From: Pseudomonas parakoreensis
GTDB lineage: Bacteria; Pseudomonadota; Gammaproteobacteria; Pseudomonadales; Pseudomonadaceae
Direction: 5' to 3'
Length of the DNA: 64,000 nt
NCBI RefSeq assembly: GCF_021602155.1
Contig: NZ_BQHY01000022.1
Span: 1 to 64,000, forward strand
Shown: positions 25,936 through 34,552 of the stretch, one piece after another
How the letters are laid out: every line of letters starts with the position of its first letter
How positions within the stretch are numbered: the first letter of the stretch is position 1
The notes under the pieces: model-generated
Databases searched by the model: none
What the model was told of the DNA's origin: nothing
What the model saw: only the letters and a program-made list of their open reading frames with translations
Translations under genes and position numbers: made by a program

Positions 25936-26772
25936 TCAGGTTAGTTCAATGCGATCGGCATGAATGACGATCTTGCCTTCCTTGTACAGCGAACCGATGG
26001 CCTTCTTGAAGTTACCCTTGCTGACGCCGAACAGACTGCTGATCAGCGCCGGATCGCTCTTGTCGCTGACGGCCAGCGTGCCATTGTTTTCGCGCAACTT
26101 GGCGAGGATCTTCGAACTCAGGCTGCTGGCCGCTTCCTGACCTACCGGTTGCAGGCTGAGGCTGATCTTGCCGTCGGCGCGCACTTCCTTGATGAAACCC
26201 TTCTCGCGCATGCCGGAGCGCATGAACTTGAAGATTTCATTCTTGTGGATCAAGCCCCAATGCTTGTTGTTGATGATCGCCTTGAAGCCCATGTCGGTGG
26301 CTTCAGCCACCAGCAGATCAACTTCCTGCCCGGCGCTGTAGTTGGCCGGGGTCTTGTCGAGGTAGCGATCCAGACGTGCGGTCGCGGTGATGCGGCGCGT
26401 GTGTTTATCGAGGTACACGTGCACCACGCAGTACTCGCCAGCGGTCATCTGCCGCTTTTCTTCGGAATACGGCAGCAACAGATCCTTCGGCAAGCCCCAA
26501 TCGAGAAACACGCCAATGCTGTTGACTTCAACCACTTTCAGGCTGGCAAATTCACCGACCTGAACTTTTGGTTTTTCAGTGGTAGCGAGAAGTTTGTCTT
26601 CGCTGTCCAGATAAATAAATACGTTGAGCCAGTCTTCATCTTCGCTGGGAATATCTTTAGGAATATAACGGTTGGGCAAAAGAATTTCGCCGTCGGCACC
26701 GCCGTCCAGATATAAACCGAAGTTAGTGTGTTTAACCACTTGCAAACTGTTGTAACGCCCGACTAAAGCCAT
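25936..26772 (-). CDS. S1 RNA-binding domain protein, CvfB/YitL-like
   Basis: Cytoplasmic RNA-binding protein of 278 aa. It contains consecutive S1-like OB domains (about residues 1-65, 70-135 and 145-215) and a C-terminal winged helix (about 225-278, ISSLFGVSKGNFKKAIGSLYKEGKI), the layout of CvfB. In Firmicutes CvfB affects virulence gene expression; in pseudomonads it is not characterised as far as I know. ATG 26772 has GAGGG upstream. Downstream is a REPIN. Confidence 0.88.
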   Translation of the reverse strand: MALVGRYNSLQVVKHTNFGLYLDGGADGEILLPNRYIPKDIPSEDEDWLNVFIYLDSEDKLLATTEKPKVQVGEFASLKVVEVNSIGVFLDWGLPKDLLLPYSEEKRQMTAGEYCVVHVYLDKHTRRITATARLDRYLDKTPANYSAGQEVDLLVAEATDMGFKAIINNKHWGLIHKNEIFKFMRSGMREKGFIKEVRADGKISLSLQPVGQEAASSLSSKILAKLRENNGTLAVSDKSDPALISSLFGVSKGNFKKAIGSLYKEGKIVIHADRIELT

Positions 26773-27131
26773 TTTCCAAAACCCTCATTGCGTGGCGGCA
26801 TTCTACCCGGTTTTGCCGGTCTCGTTCGCCGAGCGACCAGCCGGGAGAAGAAAATTCGCGGGGCGCCTTGATTTTCCCGGGTTTGGCGCAAGCGACTCGC
26901 CATTCGTCAGGCCAGTGCGGCACCTGACGCAGCGTTTCACGGCTTACCTTTTGCGTAATGAGCAATAAATGTTGTTATTTAAAACAGTGGCTTAGGCGGA
27001 TATTTCGAATAATTAAGCGAGAATAATCCACCCGCACACTCAGTTATTCCAGGGGATATTTATCAAGCAATTGTCAAGTTATTCCTGTACGATGCCTGGC
27101 CGAGTTACTTTTCTACAGGTTAATGGCCGCC
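26773..27131. other. Intergenic region upstream of the S1 gene and of the 59-aa gene
   Basis: The 359 bases between these divergent genes hold no convincing ORF. The part near 26960-27115 is AT-rich and should contain the promoter of the 59-aa gene. I could not fix -35/-10 boxes with normal spacing. Confidence 0.5.
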
Positions 27132-27311
27132 ATGCGTGTAAAAGCATCCACCAGCAAAGCAAAGCCAGCTCCAGCCGTTGAAACCAGCGAATCGATCAAC
27201 GATCAGATCGCGGCGTTTCTCAAGTCCGGCGGTGAAATCCAGCAAATTGCCAAAGGCGTCAGCGGCCAGACGTTCGGCCCGTCCAAGCAGATCAGCCTGG
27301 GCAAGAAGTAA
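27132..27311 (+). CDS. Conserved hypothetical small protein (59 aa)
   Basis: The product has a basic, Ala/Pro/Lys-rich N terminus and a conserved-looking C-terminal half (SINDQIAAFLKSGGEIQQIAKGVSG). It is stand-alone, with a strong stem-loop just downstream. ATG 27123 is an alternative start adding three residues. Such short basic proteins are common in Pseudomonas genomes, but I do not recognise a function. Confidence 0.65.
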   Translation: MRVKASTSKAKPAPAVETSESINDQIAAFLKSGGEIQQIAKGVSGQTFGPSKQISLGKK

Positions 27312-27328
27312 CACCCGGTAATACACCC

Positions 27329-27363
27329 GTCCTGAGACGCTTTGAGCTTCGAAGCGTCTGGAC
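27329..27363 (+). terminator. Stem-loop after the 59-aa gene
   Basis: AGACGCTT and AAGCGTCT flank a 9-base loop, with an extended GTCC/GGAC stem below it. No T-run follows, so it is either a weak terminator or an mRNA-stabilising hairpin. Confidence 0.45.
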
Positions 27364-27517
27364 AGGCACCCGCGCAACACCCTCACTTCTGTTTAATCAA
27401 TCTTTTGAAAATCGACGAACGGCCATCATTGCCGAGCATTCGCCGGTATCCTTGCACGCGTCTGGATCAAGCGTTTCAGCAGGCTCAGCCCTGCCCTCGC
27501 TGTTCATGGAGTGACGC

Positions 27518-28237
27518 ATGCTCAAATCAAATTCCTGTTTATTGCTTGTGGGCCTACTGGCCTGCTCGTCGGTGCACGCGCAGATTTTCCAGCGCGAGCT
27601 TGGCGACTTCGACCTCAAACTCGGCACCACGCCCAGTCGCAGCATGGCCCAAGGCCTGGTCAAGCCGGCGGCAGTCGGCTCGTTCCACGGCGGCCTCGAT
27701 CTCAGCCACGACAGCGGCCTGTATGTCGGCCAGTACGCACCGAGCATGGGCCTGACCCCGGGCAAGAACCTCGAAATCGACTCCTACATCGGCTTTAAAC
27801 AACCTTTCGATCAGACCCTCGGCTACGAAGTCGGGATGATCCACTACAGCTATCCCAAGGTCGATACCCTCGACAGCCAGGAGCTGTTCGGCGGCCTGAC
27901 CCTGCTCGGCAGCCGTTTCGGTATAGCCGTCAGCAACGACCCGGACAAACAGAACAACACGCTGTTCGCCGATCTGGGTGGCAATCAGCCGTTCGGCATC
28001 GGGATCAGCATGAAATACACCACCCATCAATTGAACACGCCGGTGTCAGTGGACGGTGGTTATGTCAGCAGTTTTACCGATTGGTCAGTGAAATTTTCCC
28101 GGCCATTCATGGGCGTCGATCTCGACCTGATCTACAGCAATTCCAACCTCAGTGGCAGCGATTGCTCGGCGTATTCCGGGCACAACAGTCAGTGCGACGG
28201 ACTGGTGACGCTCAAGGCAGAGCGCGCATTCTATTGA
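27518..28237 (+). CDS. TorF-family putative porin
   Basis: Outer-membrane beta-barrel of 239 aa. A signal peptide (LLLVGLLACSSVHAQ) is followed by the TorF-type segment with paired strands and the pattern GTTPSRSMAQGLVKPAAVGSF. The C terminus ends in an aromatic residue (ERAFY), usual for barrel insertion. GGAG precedes ATG 27518. Substrate unknown. Confidence 0.85.
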   Translation: MLKSNSCLLLVGLLACSSVHAQIFQRELGDFDLKLGTTPSRSMAQGLVKPAAVGSFHGGLDLSHDSGLYVGQYAPSMGLTPGKNLEIDSYIGFKQPFDQTLGYEVGMIHYSYPKVDTLDSQELFGGLTLLGSRFGIAVSNDPDKQNNTLFADLGGNQPFGIGISMKYTTHQLNTPVSVDGGYVSSFTDWSVKFSRPFMGVDLDLIYSNSNLSGSDCSAYSGHNSQCDGLVTLKAERAFY

Positions 28238-28307
28238 TCGGCTGAACTGCCGGGAGCATCCTGCGTTCACATGAGAATCAGACGTCAGGCCTCGCAAGGA
28301 TTCGCCC

Positions 28308-29177
28308 ATGTCTCGCTGGTTCAAACACCTCGCCACCCTGCTGTTCTTCACCCTCGCCCTCGGCGCCTGCAGCCGCGTCGGCCTGGCCTACCGCAATCTC
28401 GACGTGATCATTCCATGGACGCTTGGCGACTACCTGGACATGAACGGCGAGCAGAAGGACTGGTTCAACGAACGGCTCAAGGAGCACCTGAACTGGCACT
28501 GCACCACGCAATTGCCGGGCTACCTCGATTGGCTGGACCGTTTGCAGAACATGGTTGAAACCAATCAGGTGACCGACGCGGCACTGCAAGCGCGAACCGC
28601 AGAGGCCAAACAGGCCATCGCCGAAACCGCACGCCAGATCACACCGTCGGCCATCGAGTTACTGCAAGGGCTGGACGACAAACAAGTGGCGGAAATGAAC
28701 GACGCGTTCGCCAAGGATCTGCGCAAACGTGAGAAGGAATACGTCAAACCGCCGCTGGCGCAACAGATTGCCGAACGCGGCGCACGCATGGACAAACGCC
28801 TGACTGATTGGCTGGGTCCATTGAGCGTGACTCAGGAACAACGGGTAATGGCCTGGTCGACTGCCCTGGGCGATCAGAACACTCAATGGATCGCCAACCG
28901 CGCCCACTGGCAGCAGCAGTTCAGTAACGCCGTTGCCCAGCGCAAAAGTCCGGAATTCCCACAGCGAATCGAGACACTTCTGGTCAACCGCGAGCGTTTA
29001 TGGACAGCGGATTACCAAAAAGCCTACGCCAACACCGAAGCGCAGGCGCGTTCGCTGGCGGTGGATCTGATGGCCGAGAGTACGCCGCAGCAGCGTCAGC
29101 GGTTGCTCAAGAAAATCGAGGGTGTGCGTAAGGACTTCAATGATTTGAAGTGTCTGAAGGCAGTAAAGCAGGAATAG
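28308..29177 (+). CDS. DUF6279 lipoprotein
   Basis: Envelope lipoprotein of 289 aa with a lipobox LGAC at residues 18-21. The rest is mostly helical and charged, with the DUF6279 opening RVGLAYRNLDVIIPWTLGDY. A role has not been assigned to this family. AAGGA precedes ATG 28308. It is probably its own transcript, followed by a REPIN in the gap to a convergent gene. Confidence 0.85.
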   Translation: MSRWFKHLATLLFFTLALGACSRVGLAYRNLDVIIPWTLGDYLDMNGEQKDWFNERLKEHLNWHCTTQLPGYLDWLDRLQNMVETNQVTDAALQARTAEAKQAIAETARQITPSAIELLQGLDDKQVAEMNDAFAKDLRKREKEYVKPPLAQQIAERGARMDKRLTDWLGPLSVTQEQRVMAWSTALGDQNTQWIANRAHWQQQFSNAVAQRKSPEFPQRIETLLVNRERLWTADYQKAYANTEAQARSLAVDLMAESTPQQRQRLLKKIEGVRKDFNDLKCLKAVKQE

Positions 29178-29182
29178 AAGAT

Positions 29183-29252
29183 CAAAAGATCGCAGCCTCC
29201 GGCATCTCCTACAGGGTTATGTGTAGGAGCTGCCGGAGGCTGCGATCTTTTG
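29183..29252. repeat. REPIN, TAGGAGC ends inward
   Basis: Two inverted copies of the GTAGGAG palindrome facing inward, with a variant CGGCATCTCCTAC on the left. It lies between convergent genes. Confidence 0.86.
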
Positions 29253-29255
29253 TTT

Positions 29256-29648
29256 TCAGGCAATTTGCGCTTTAGAAGCCACCTCATCAAACGTCGCCTC
29301 ATCCAGCGCATCCTCCTGCTCATCCAGTACTTGCCGAGGATGATCATTGCCGGGAATGCTGCTGTCGATCAGGCTCAGCAGGCTTGATCCGCGTGGCGTC
29401 AGAATGAAATTGTTACCGGTACTGCCTGCGTGATCCGGACGCGGTTCAATAAATCCACGATCAAGCAACAAGCCTTCGTAATCGCAGGCCACCGTTTTCA
29501 GGTGATCCAGATTCTCTATCGGCTCGCCTGCACTGGCTTTCTGCGCCGCATAATCCTCTGCGTATTTACGCGGCGCGAAACTTTCGCCTGCACTGTTCTG
29601 CACTTCATGCAGCAGGCGTTCAATCAAATCCCAGTTATAAGTCGTCAT
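29256..29648 (-). CDS. Hypothetical protein, DUF2513-like N terminus
   Basis: Soluble acidic 130-aa protein. The opening YNWDLIERLLHEVQN resembles DUF2513 proteins, and the segment DHLKTVACDYEGLLLDRGFIEPR followed by FILTPRGSSLLSLID looks like a winged-helix region. This suggests a DNA-binding role, which is inference. GGAGG lies 11 bases before the ATG at 29648. Confidence 0.65.
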   Translation of the reverse strand: MTTYNWDLIERLLHEVQNSAGESFAPRKYAEDYAAQKASAGEPIENLDHLKTVACDYEGLLLDRGFIEPRPDHAGSTGNNFILTPRGSSLLSLIDSSIPGNDHPRQVLDEQEDALDEATFDEVASKAQIA

Positions 29649-29832
29649 CCTGATTCAACCTCCGGTGCGCGTGATTGGGGGCGCTGTCATAGGTTGTGAC
29701 CCGGACGCATCGCAGCCGTTCACCCGCATTTTCCGCGGCGACCGACATGCTGTTTGCCACAACTCTGAACTTTTCGTCGCATCCAGGCCTCCACCCAATA
29801 ACCCGCCTTAACCGGAACGGAGGCCTGCCCCC

Positions 29833-30108
29833 ATGAAAACCCTGCTCAAGCTCACCCTCGCCGTCACCCTCGCCTGCGCCCTGCCGGTCTGGGCCTGCAC
29901 ACCAGAAGAGGCCACCGCCAAACGCGAACAACTGGCCAAGGAAGTGACCAGGCTCACCGAACAGAATCCGGCCAAGGCAAAGGAGATCAACGCCGAGTTG
30001 CAGAAGATGGACTTGGGCACGGCCAGTGCAGATTTGCCGGACAAGTGCCAGTTGATTGATCAGCGCTTGAAGGAACTGGACTCGGCTGAGAAAAAAGCCG
30101 ACAGCTAA
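29833..30108 (+). CDS. Small secreted or periplasmic protein (91 aa)
   Basis: A signal peptide (LLKLTLAVTLACALPVWA) precedes a short, charged, helical mature part with two cysteines that could pair. Repeated Glu/Lys/Gln residues suggest a coiled coil. CGGAGG stands before ATG 29833. Function unknown. A REPIN follows. Confidence 0.7.
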   Translation: MKTLLKLTLAVTLACALPVWACTPEEATAKREQLAKEVTRLTEQNPAKAKEINAELQKMDLGTASADLPDKCQLIDQRLKELDSAEKKADS

Positions 30109-30116
30109 AAGCAAGA

Positions 30117-30187
30117 TCAAAAGATCGCAGCCTGCGGCAGCTCCTACACCGAACCCTGTAGGAGCTGCCGCAGGCTGCGATCTTTTG
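30117..30187. repeat. REPIN, TAGGAGC ends inward
   Basis: Two inverted, near-perfect GTAGGAGCTGCCGCAGGCTG palindromes facing inward, between the 91-aa gene and the protease operon promoter region. Confidence 0.9.
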
Positions 30188-30194
30188 ACCCTAA

Positions 30195-30212
30195 AAATGC
30201 ATTAATGCATTT
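30195..30212. promoter_or_regulatory. 18-bp perfect palindrome upstream of the C70 protease operon
   Basis: AAATGCATTAATGCATTT is a perfect palindrome containing two TGCAT cores; a third TGCAT occurs at 30227-30231. It is 159 bases upstream of the protease ATG, in an AT-rich stretch where a promoter is expected. It looks like an operator for a dimeric regulator, none of which is adjacent. The regulator is unknown. Confidence 0.5.
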
Positions 30213-30370
30213 ATATACTTGCACATATGCATAGGCAGGCTAAGGTTACATCGAGCAAGGAGATCGGCACCGTTCATCGCAGATGAAACCCGTTAACCAC
30301 CGATCGCTCGGCAATACCGCAACACCACCACAAGCTGGACGCTTGTTTTCATTCATGGAGGACTGAAAAA

Positions 30371-30955
30371 ATGTTAACCACTCAAGCCACATCATTCACC
30401 GGCGAGAGCCTGCCAAGGTGCCTTGTCGGCCGCCTGCTCGACCCGCAACTGGTAGAGGTTCAAGCCACTGCGCAAACCGCTGCACTGGCCGCTGCCAGCC
30501 TCAACTTCAGCATGCAGAAACAGACTCAGACCAACTGGTGCTGGGCCGCTGTTTCCGCTTCGGTCGGCAACTATTACGGCACTGGAAACTGGACCCAATG
30601 CGGCGTCGCCAGTACCCAACTGGATCGCAATTGCTGCAGCCAGCCAGGACCGTGCAACGTCTACGGCTATCTGGATTCAGCCCTGCAAACCACCCGCAGC
30701 TATAACGGGATGAATCAGGGTTCGCTGCAGATGTCGGCCATTCAGAACCAGATCAACATGGGCCGCCCGGTCGGCCTGCGCTGTGCCTGGTACGGTGGCG
30801 GTGCGCACTTCCTGGCGATCTACGGCACCAACGGCAACTACGTGCTGGTCGCCGACTCGATCTACGGTTATTCGACCCGCGCGCTGAACTCATTCCCGGG
30901 TTCGTACAACGGCGGCGGCAACTGGACTCACACTTACTTCACCGCGAAAAACTAG
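30371..30955 (+). CDS. Papain-like cysteine protease, AvrRpt2/C70 type
   Basis: Predicted cysteine protease of 194 aa. The catalytic Cys is in QTNWCWAAVSASVGNYYG (about residue 57), the His in GGGAHFLAIYG and the Asp in VADSIYG, all in papain order. Further cysteines (QLDRNCCSQPGPC) are characteristic of AvrRpt2-like members. No signal peptide is visible; the first 40 residues are Ala/Gln-rich and could be a propeptide. A good GGAGG precedes ATG 30371. It is followed after 12 bases by a gene of unknown function, probably an operon. Substrate unknown. Confidence 0.82.
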   Translation: MLTTQATSFTGESLPRCLVGRLLDPQLVEVQATAQTAALAAASLNFSMQKQTQTNWCWAAVSASVGNYYGTGNWTQCGVASTQLDRNCCSQPGPCNVYGYLDSALQTTRSYNGMNQGSLQMSAIQNQINMGRPVGLRCAWYGGGAHFLAIYGTNGNYVLVADSIYGYSTRALNSFPGSYNGGGNWTHTYFTAKN

Positions 30956-30967
30956 GAGGGCGACATC

Positions 30968-31567
30968 ATGCAACTGACTTATCCAAAGGCGCCTTCCAAC
31001 GGCGTACAGACTTTGCGTCCGGTGCTGCAAGCCGCGCTGCAAACACAGGGTTTCGGCATTAATCGCCAGTTCGCCGCCGCTACACCGGCCAAAGTCAGCC
31101 TCAGCGAAGCCTATCGCGGCTACTCGCTGACACTCGACGACTTGAGCCAAGGCAAGGGTCTGAAAGACGCACGTATCGGCGACTGGCATTACCTGGTGTT
31201 TGCCGACGGCGTCAGCATTGCCGATGCGCAACTGGCCGAGGTGCGTGGCCATGTCGAGTTCGCTTCGCTGAACCACGGCACCCGGGCCGCCGACACCGTG
31301 GGCGCGTTGAAACTGGCGGAACAGGCGCCGCAATTGCAGGGCAAAACCGTTGAACTGCGCGTGCTGTTTGTCTCGGCGCTGCACGTCGTGGCGATCTGGC
31401 TGCATGCGGACGGTGAGGATGTGCTGATCCCGATTGAGCCGACGCCAAAAGAGCTGGGCGACTCGCGGCTGTACAGCGAAGCCGCGCTGCTCGCGCTGCT
31501 CAAACCGGCGGCAGATCGCGCCAAACAGCGCTTTGACGCGGACAGCAGCGGACAGTTGGGGAACTGA
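30968..31567 (+). CDS. Hypothetical protein, partner of the C70 protease
   Basis: A 199-aa protein without signal peptide, membrane segment or motif I recognise. It has alternating strands and helices (WHYLVFADGV, VELRVLFVSALHVVAIWL). The GGAGG ribosome site and 12-base spacing to the protease stop indicate co-expression. It could be a substrate, inhibitor or accessory factor of the protease. This is inferred only from position. Confidence 0.65.
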   Translation: MQLTYPKAPSNGVQTLRPVLQAALQTQGFGINRQFAAATPAKVSLSEAYRGYSLTLDDLSQGKGLKDARIGDWHYLVFADGVSIADAQLAEVRGHVEFASLNHGTRAADTVGALKLAEQAPQLQGKTVELRVLFVSALHVVAIWLHADGEDVLIPIEPTPKELGDSRLYSEAALLALLKPAADRAKQRFDADSSGQLGN

Positions 31568-31581
31568 CAAACCCCGCGCAT

Positions 31582-31613
31582 AAAAAAACCCGGACACTGT
31601 CCGGGTTTTTTAT
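31582..31613. terminator. Bidirectional rho-independent terminator
   Basis: AAAACCCGGACA and its exact complement flank a tiny loop, with A-run and T-run on either side. It can end both the protease operon (plus) and the helicase gene (minus). Confidence 0.92.
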
Positions 31614-31630
31614 TGGCCATTTGTGGCGAC

Positions 31631-32971
31631 TTATTCAGCCGCAGGCTCGGCCGGCTTGCGGCGCTTGAGCGGGGCCATGCCATCGCTGCTCACCAGCGAA
31701 TCCGGCTTCGGCCGATTGGCGCTCTTGCGCTTGGTCGGGGTCTTGGCGGCGGTTTTCTTCTTGTCGCCCTTGGCGTCGGTCTTTTTCTTCTTCACGCCGA
31801 CAGCTTTGCCCGAGGCCTTGACCTTTTTCGGCCCGCCGTAGGTGCCTTTGACTTCCTTGATGGTGCGGCGCTCGAAGCTCTGCTTCAGGTAGCGCTCGAT
31901 GCTCGACATCAGGTTCCAGTCGCCATGGCAGATCAGCGAGATCGCCAGACCGTCGTTGCCGGCACGGCCGGTACGACCGATGCGGTGCACGTATTCGTCG
32001 CCGCTGCGTGGCATGTCGAAGTTGATCACCAGATCCAGGCCATCCACGTCCAGACCACGGGCCGCGACGTCGGTGGCAACCAGAATCTTCACGCCACCTT
32101 GCTTCAGGCGATCGATCGCCAGTTTACGATCCTTCTGGTCTTTCTCGCCGTGCAGCACGAACGCCTTGTATTCCTGAGCCACGAGGCGGCCGTAGATGCG
32201 GTCGGCCATGGCGCGGGTGTTGGTGAAGACGATGGCCTTCTGATAGGTCTCGTTGGCCAGCAGCCAGTTCACAATCTGCTCTTTGTGCTGGTTGTGGTCG
32301 GCGGTGATGATCTGCTGACGGGTGGTCGAGTTCAGCTGGCTGACCGCGTTGAGCTGCAGGTGCTCAGGGTTGTTCAGCACCTTGGCGATCATCTCGCGCA
32401 GGCCGGAACCGCCGGTGGTGGCGGAGAACAGCATGGTCTGCTGTCGGTTCGGGCATTCGTCGACCAGACGCTGCACATCTTCGGCAAAACCCATGTCGAG
32501 CATGCGGTCGGCTTCGTCGAGCACCAGCACTTCGACTTCTTTCAAATCCAGGTTGCCGGCGTTAAGTTGCTCGATCATCCGGCCCGGGGTACCGATCAGG
32601 ATGTCCGGCACCTTGCGCAGCATCGCCGCTTGCACCTTGAAGTCTTCACCGCCAGTGATCAGGCCGGACTTGATGAAGGTGAACTGCGAGAAGCGTTCAA
32701 CTTCTTTCAGAGTCTGCTGGGCCAGCTCGCGGGTCGGCAGCAGGATCAGGGTCTTGATGCTGACGCGAATCTTCGCCGGGCCGATCAGGCGGTTGAGGAT
32801 CGGCAGGACAAAAGCGGCGGTCTTGCCACTACCGGTTTGCGCCGTCACCCGCAGGTCACGCCCCTGGAGCGCCAGCGGAATGGCCGCTGCTTGCACAGGC
32901 GTTGGCTCGACAAATTTCAGTTCGGCCACGGCTTTGAGCAGGCGTTCGTGCAGGGCGAATTGGGAAAACAC
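31631..32971 (-). CDS. DEAD-box RNA helicase
   Basis: ATP-dependent RNA helicase of 446 aa. Helicase motifs appear in order: Q-motif, AQTGSGKT, PTRELAQQ, DEAD in LVLDEADRMLDMGF, SAT, DVAARGLD and HRIGRTGRAG. A Lys-rich C-terminal tail (about residues 375-446, with KKKKTDAKGDKKK) probably adds nonspecific RNA binding. The GTG at 32971 with GAGG 8 bases upstream is preferred to upstream in-frame codons. Family members act in ribosome assembly or RNA decay; it is of the RhlE/SrmB class. Confidence 0.9.
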   Translation of the reverse strand: MFSQFALHERLLKAVAELKFVEPTPVQAAAIPLALQGRDLRVTAQTGSGKTAAFVLPILNRLIGPAKIRVSIKTLILLPTRELAQQTLKEVERFSQFTFIKSGLITGGEDFKVQAAMLRKVPDILIGTPGRMIEQLNAGNLDLKEVEVLVLDEADRMLDMGFAEDVQRLVDECPNRQQTMLFSATTGGSGLREMIAKVLNNPEHLQLNAVSQLNSTTRQQIITADHNQHKEQIVNWLLANETYQKAIVFTNTRAMADRIYGRLVAQEYKAFVLHGEKDQKDRKLAIDRLKQGGVKILVATDVAARGLDVDGLDLVINFDMPRSGDEYVHRIGRTGRAGNDGLAISLICHGDWNLMSSIERYLKQSFERRTIKEVKGTYGGPKKVKASGKAVGVKKKKTDAKGDKKKTAAKTPTKRKSANRPKPDSLVSSDGMAPLKRRKPAEPAAE

Positions 32972-33162
32972 GGGTGCTACCTCGAAGATATGCAAAAAAA
33001 CAGCTGCATAGGTTACCGGTTTCGAGCGCTCAGGCCGAGTTTCTTTATACAAACGGGCGTAATCAGTGGCTTTTTTGTTGCTCGATTTGTCTCCAACGGT
33101 AATACACAGCGTCTTAAATGCTCTAATCGCCCATCGCGCCTTACAGAAGAATCGTTGCTCAC

Positions 33163-34461
33163 ATGGATTTCAAACAGCTCTGGCTCAACGCCCAAGACCT
33201 CTGGGGTGCCCTCGAACAGCACCCGTTCCTGCAATCCGGCCTGGCGCTGATGTTGCTATTGGTGATCGCGCTGATCCTCGGACGAGTGGCACGCTATCTG
33301 ATCCTGCACGCCAGCCGCATGCTCGGGCGCCAGCCGGCGCTGCACTGGATCAACGACTTTCGCCACAACAAGGTGTTTCAGCGTCTGGCGCAGATGACGC
33401 CATCGCTGGTGATCCAGTTCGGTCTGCACCTGGTGCCGGAACTGAGCAAAACCGCGATGACCTTCCTCGGCAACGTGGCGCTGTCCTTCACCATCCTGTT
33501 CCTGCTGCTGTCGGTCAGTGCCCTGCTCAATGCGTTGCTGGACATCTACGCGCGCACCGAACACGCGCGCACCCGCTCGATCAAGGGCTACGTGCAACTG
33601 GCGAAAATGGTCTTGTACGTGTTTGGCGCGATCATCATCGTCGCCACCCTGATCGACCGTTCGCCGTTGTTGCTGCTGTCCGGTTTGGGTGCGATGTCGG
33701 CGGTGATTCTGTTGGTCTACAAGGACACCCTGCTGTCGTTCGTCGCCAGCGTACAGCTGACCAGCAACGACATGCTGCGGGTCGGCGACTGGATCGAAAT
33801 GCCGCAAGTCGGCGCCGATGGCGACGTGGTCGACATCACCTTGCACACGGTCAAGGTGCAGAACTTCGACAAGACCATCGTCTCGATCCCGACCTGGCGC
33901 CTGATGTCCGAATCGTTCCGCAACTGGCGCGGCATGCAACAGTCCGGTGGACGACGGATCAAGCGCAGCCTGTTCATCGACGCCAGCGGCGTGCGCTTCA
34001 TCCGCGACGATGAAGAAGAAAAGCTCTCTCAGGTGCACCTGCTGACCGCCTACATGGGCCGCAAGAAAGCCGAACTCAAAGCGTGGAACGAGGCGCAGGG
34101 TAATGTAGCGGCGATGGCGGCCAACCGTCGGCGCATGACCAACATCGGTACCTTCCGCGCTTATGCGCTGGCGTATCTGAAAAGCCATCCCGAGATCCAG
34201 CCGAACATGACCTGCATGGTGCGCCAGATGCAGACCACGGCGCAGGGCATTCCGCTGGAAATCTACTGCTTCACGACTACCACGGTGTGGGCCGATTACG
34301 AGCGGATTCAGGGGGATATTTTCGATTATCTGCTGGCGGTGCTGCCAGAGTTTGGCTTGAGTCTGTATCAGCAGCCGAGCGGCGGGGATTTGCGTTCGGG
34401 GTTGTTGCCGGCGGTGCTGGGTTCGGCGCACATTGCGGAACCACAAAAACACCTCATGTAA
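33163..34461 (+). CDS. Mechanosensitive channel, YbdG/MscS type
   Basis: Membrane channel of 432 aa with about five hydrophobic segments followed by the MscS core helix and beta domain (DGDVVDITLHTVKVQNFDKTIVSIPTW). The layout is that of E. coli YbdG (MscM). It opens during osmotic downshock. It is divergent from the helicase gene. Confidence 0.9.
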   Translation: MDFKQLWLNAQDLWGALEQHPFLQSGLALMLLLVIALILGRVARYLILHASRMLGRQPALHWINDFRHNKVFQRLAQMTPSLVIQFGLHLVPELSKTAMTFLGNVALSFTILFLLLSVSALLNALLDIYARTEHARTRSIKGYVQLAKMVLYVFGAIIIVATLIDRSPLLLLSGLGAMSAVILLVYKDTLLSFVASVQLTSNDMLRVGDWIEMPQVGADGDVVDITLHTVKVQNFDKTIVSIPTWRLMSESFRNWRGMQQSGGRRIKRSLFIDASGVRFIRDDEEEKLSQVHLLTAYMGRKKAELKAWNEAQGNVAAMAANRRRMTNIGTFRAYALAYLKSHPEIQPNMTCMVRQMQTTAQGIPLEIYCFTTTTVWADYERIQGDIFDYLLAVLPEFGLSLYQQPSGGDLRSGLLPAVLGSAHIAEPQKHLM

Positions 34462-34473
34462 CCCACAATTACC

Positions 34474-34548
34474 GTGTAGGAGCTGCCGCAGGCTGCGATC
34501 TTTTGATTTTAAAGATTAAAAGATCGCAGCCTTCGGCAGCTCCTACAC
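34474..34548. repeat. REPIN, TAGGAGC ends outward
   Basis: Two inverted GTAGGAGCTGCCG palindromes between the convergent channel and YigM-like genes. Confidence 0.9.
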
Positions 34549-34552
34549 CGGG

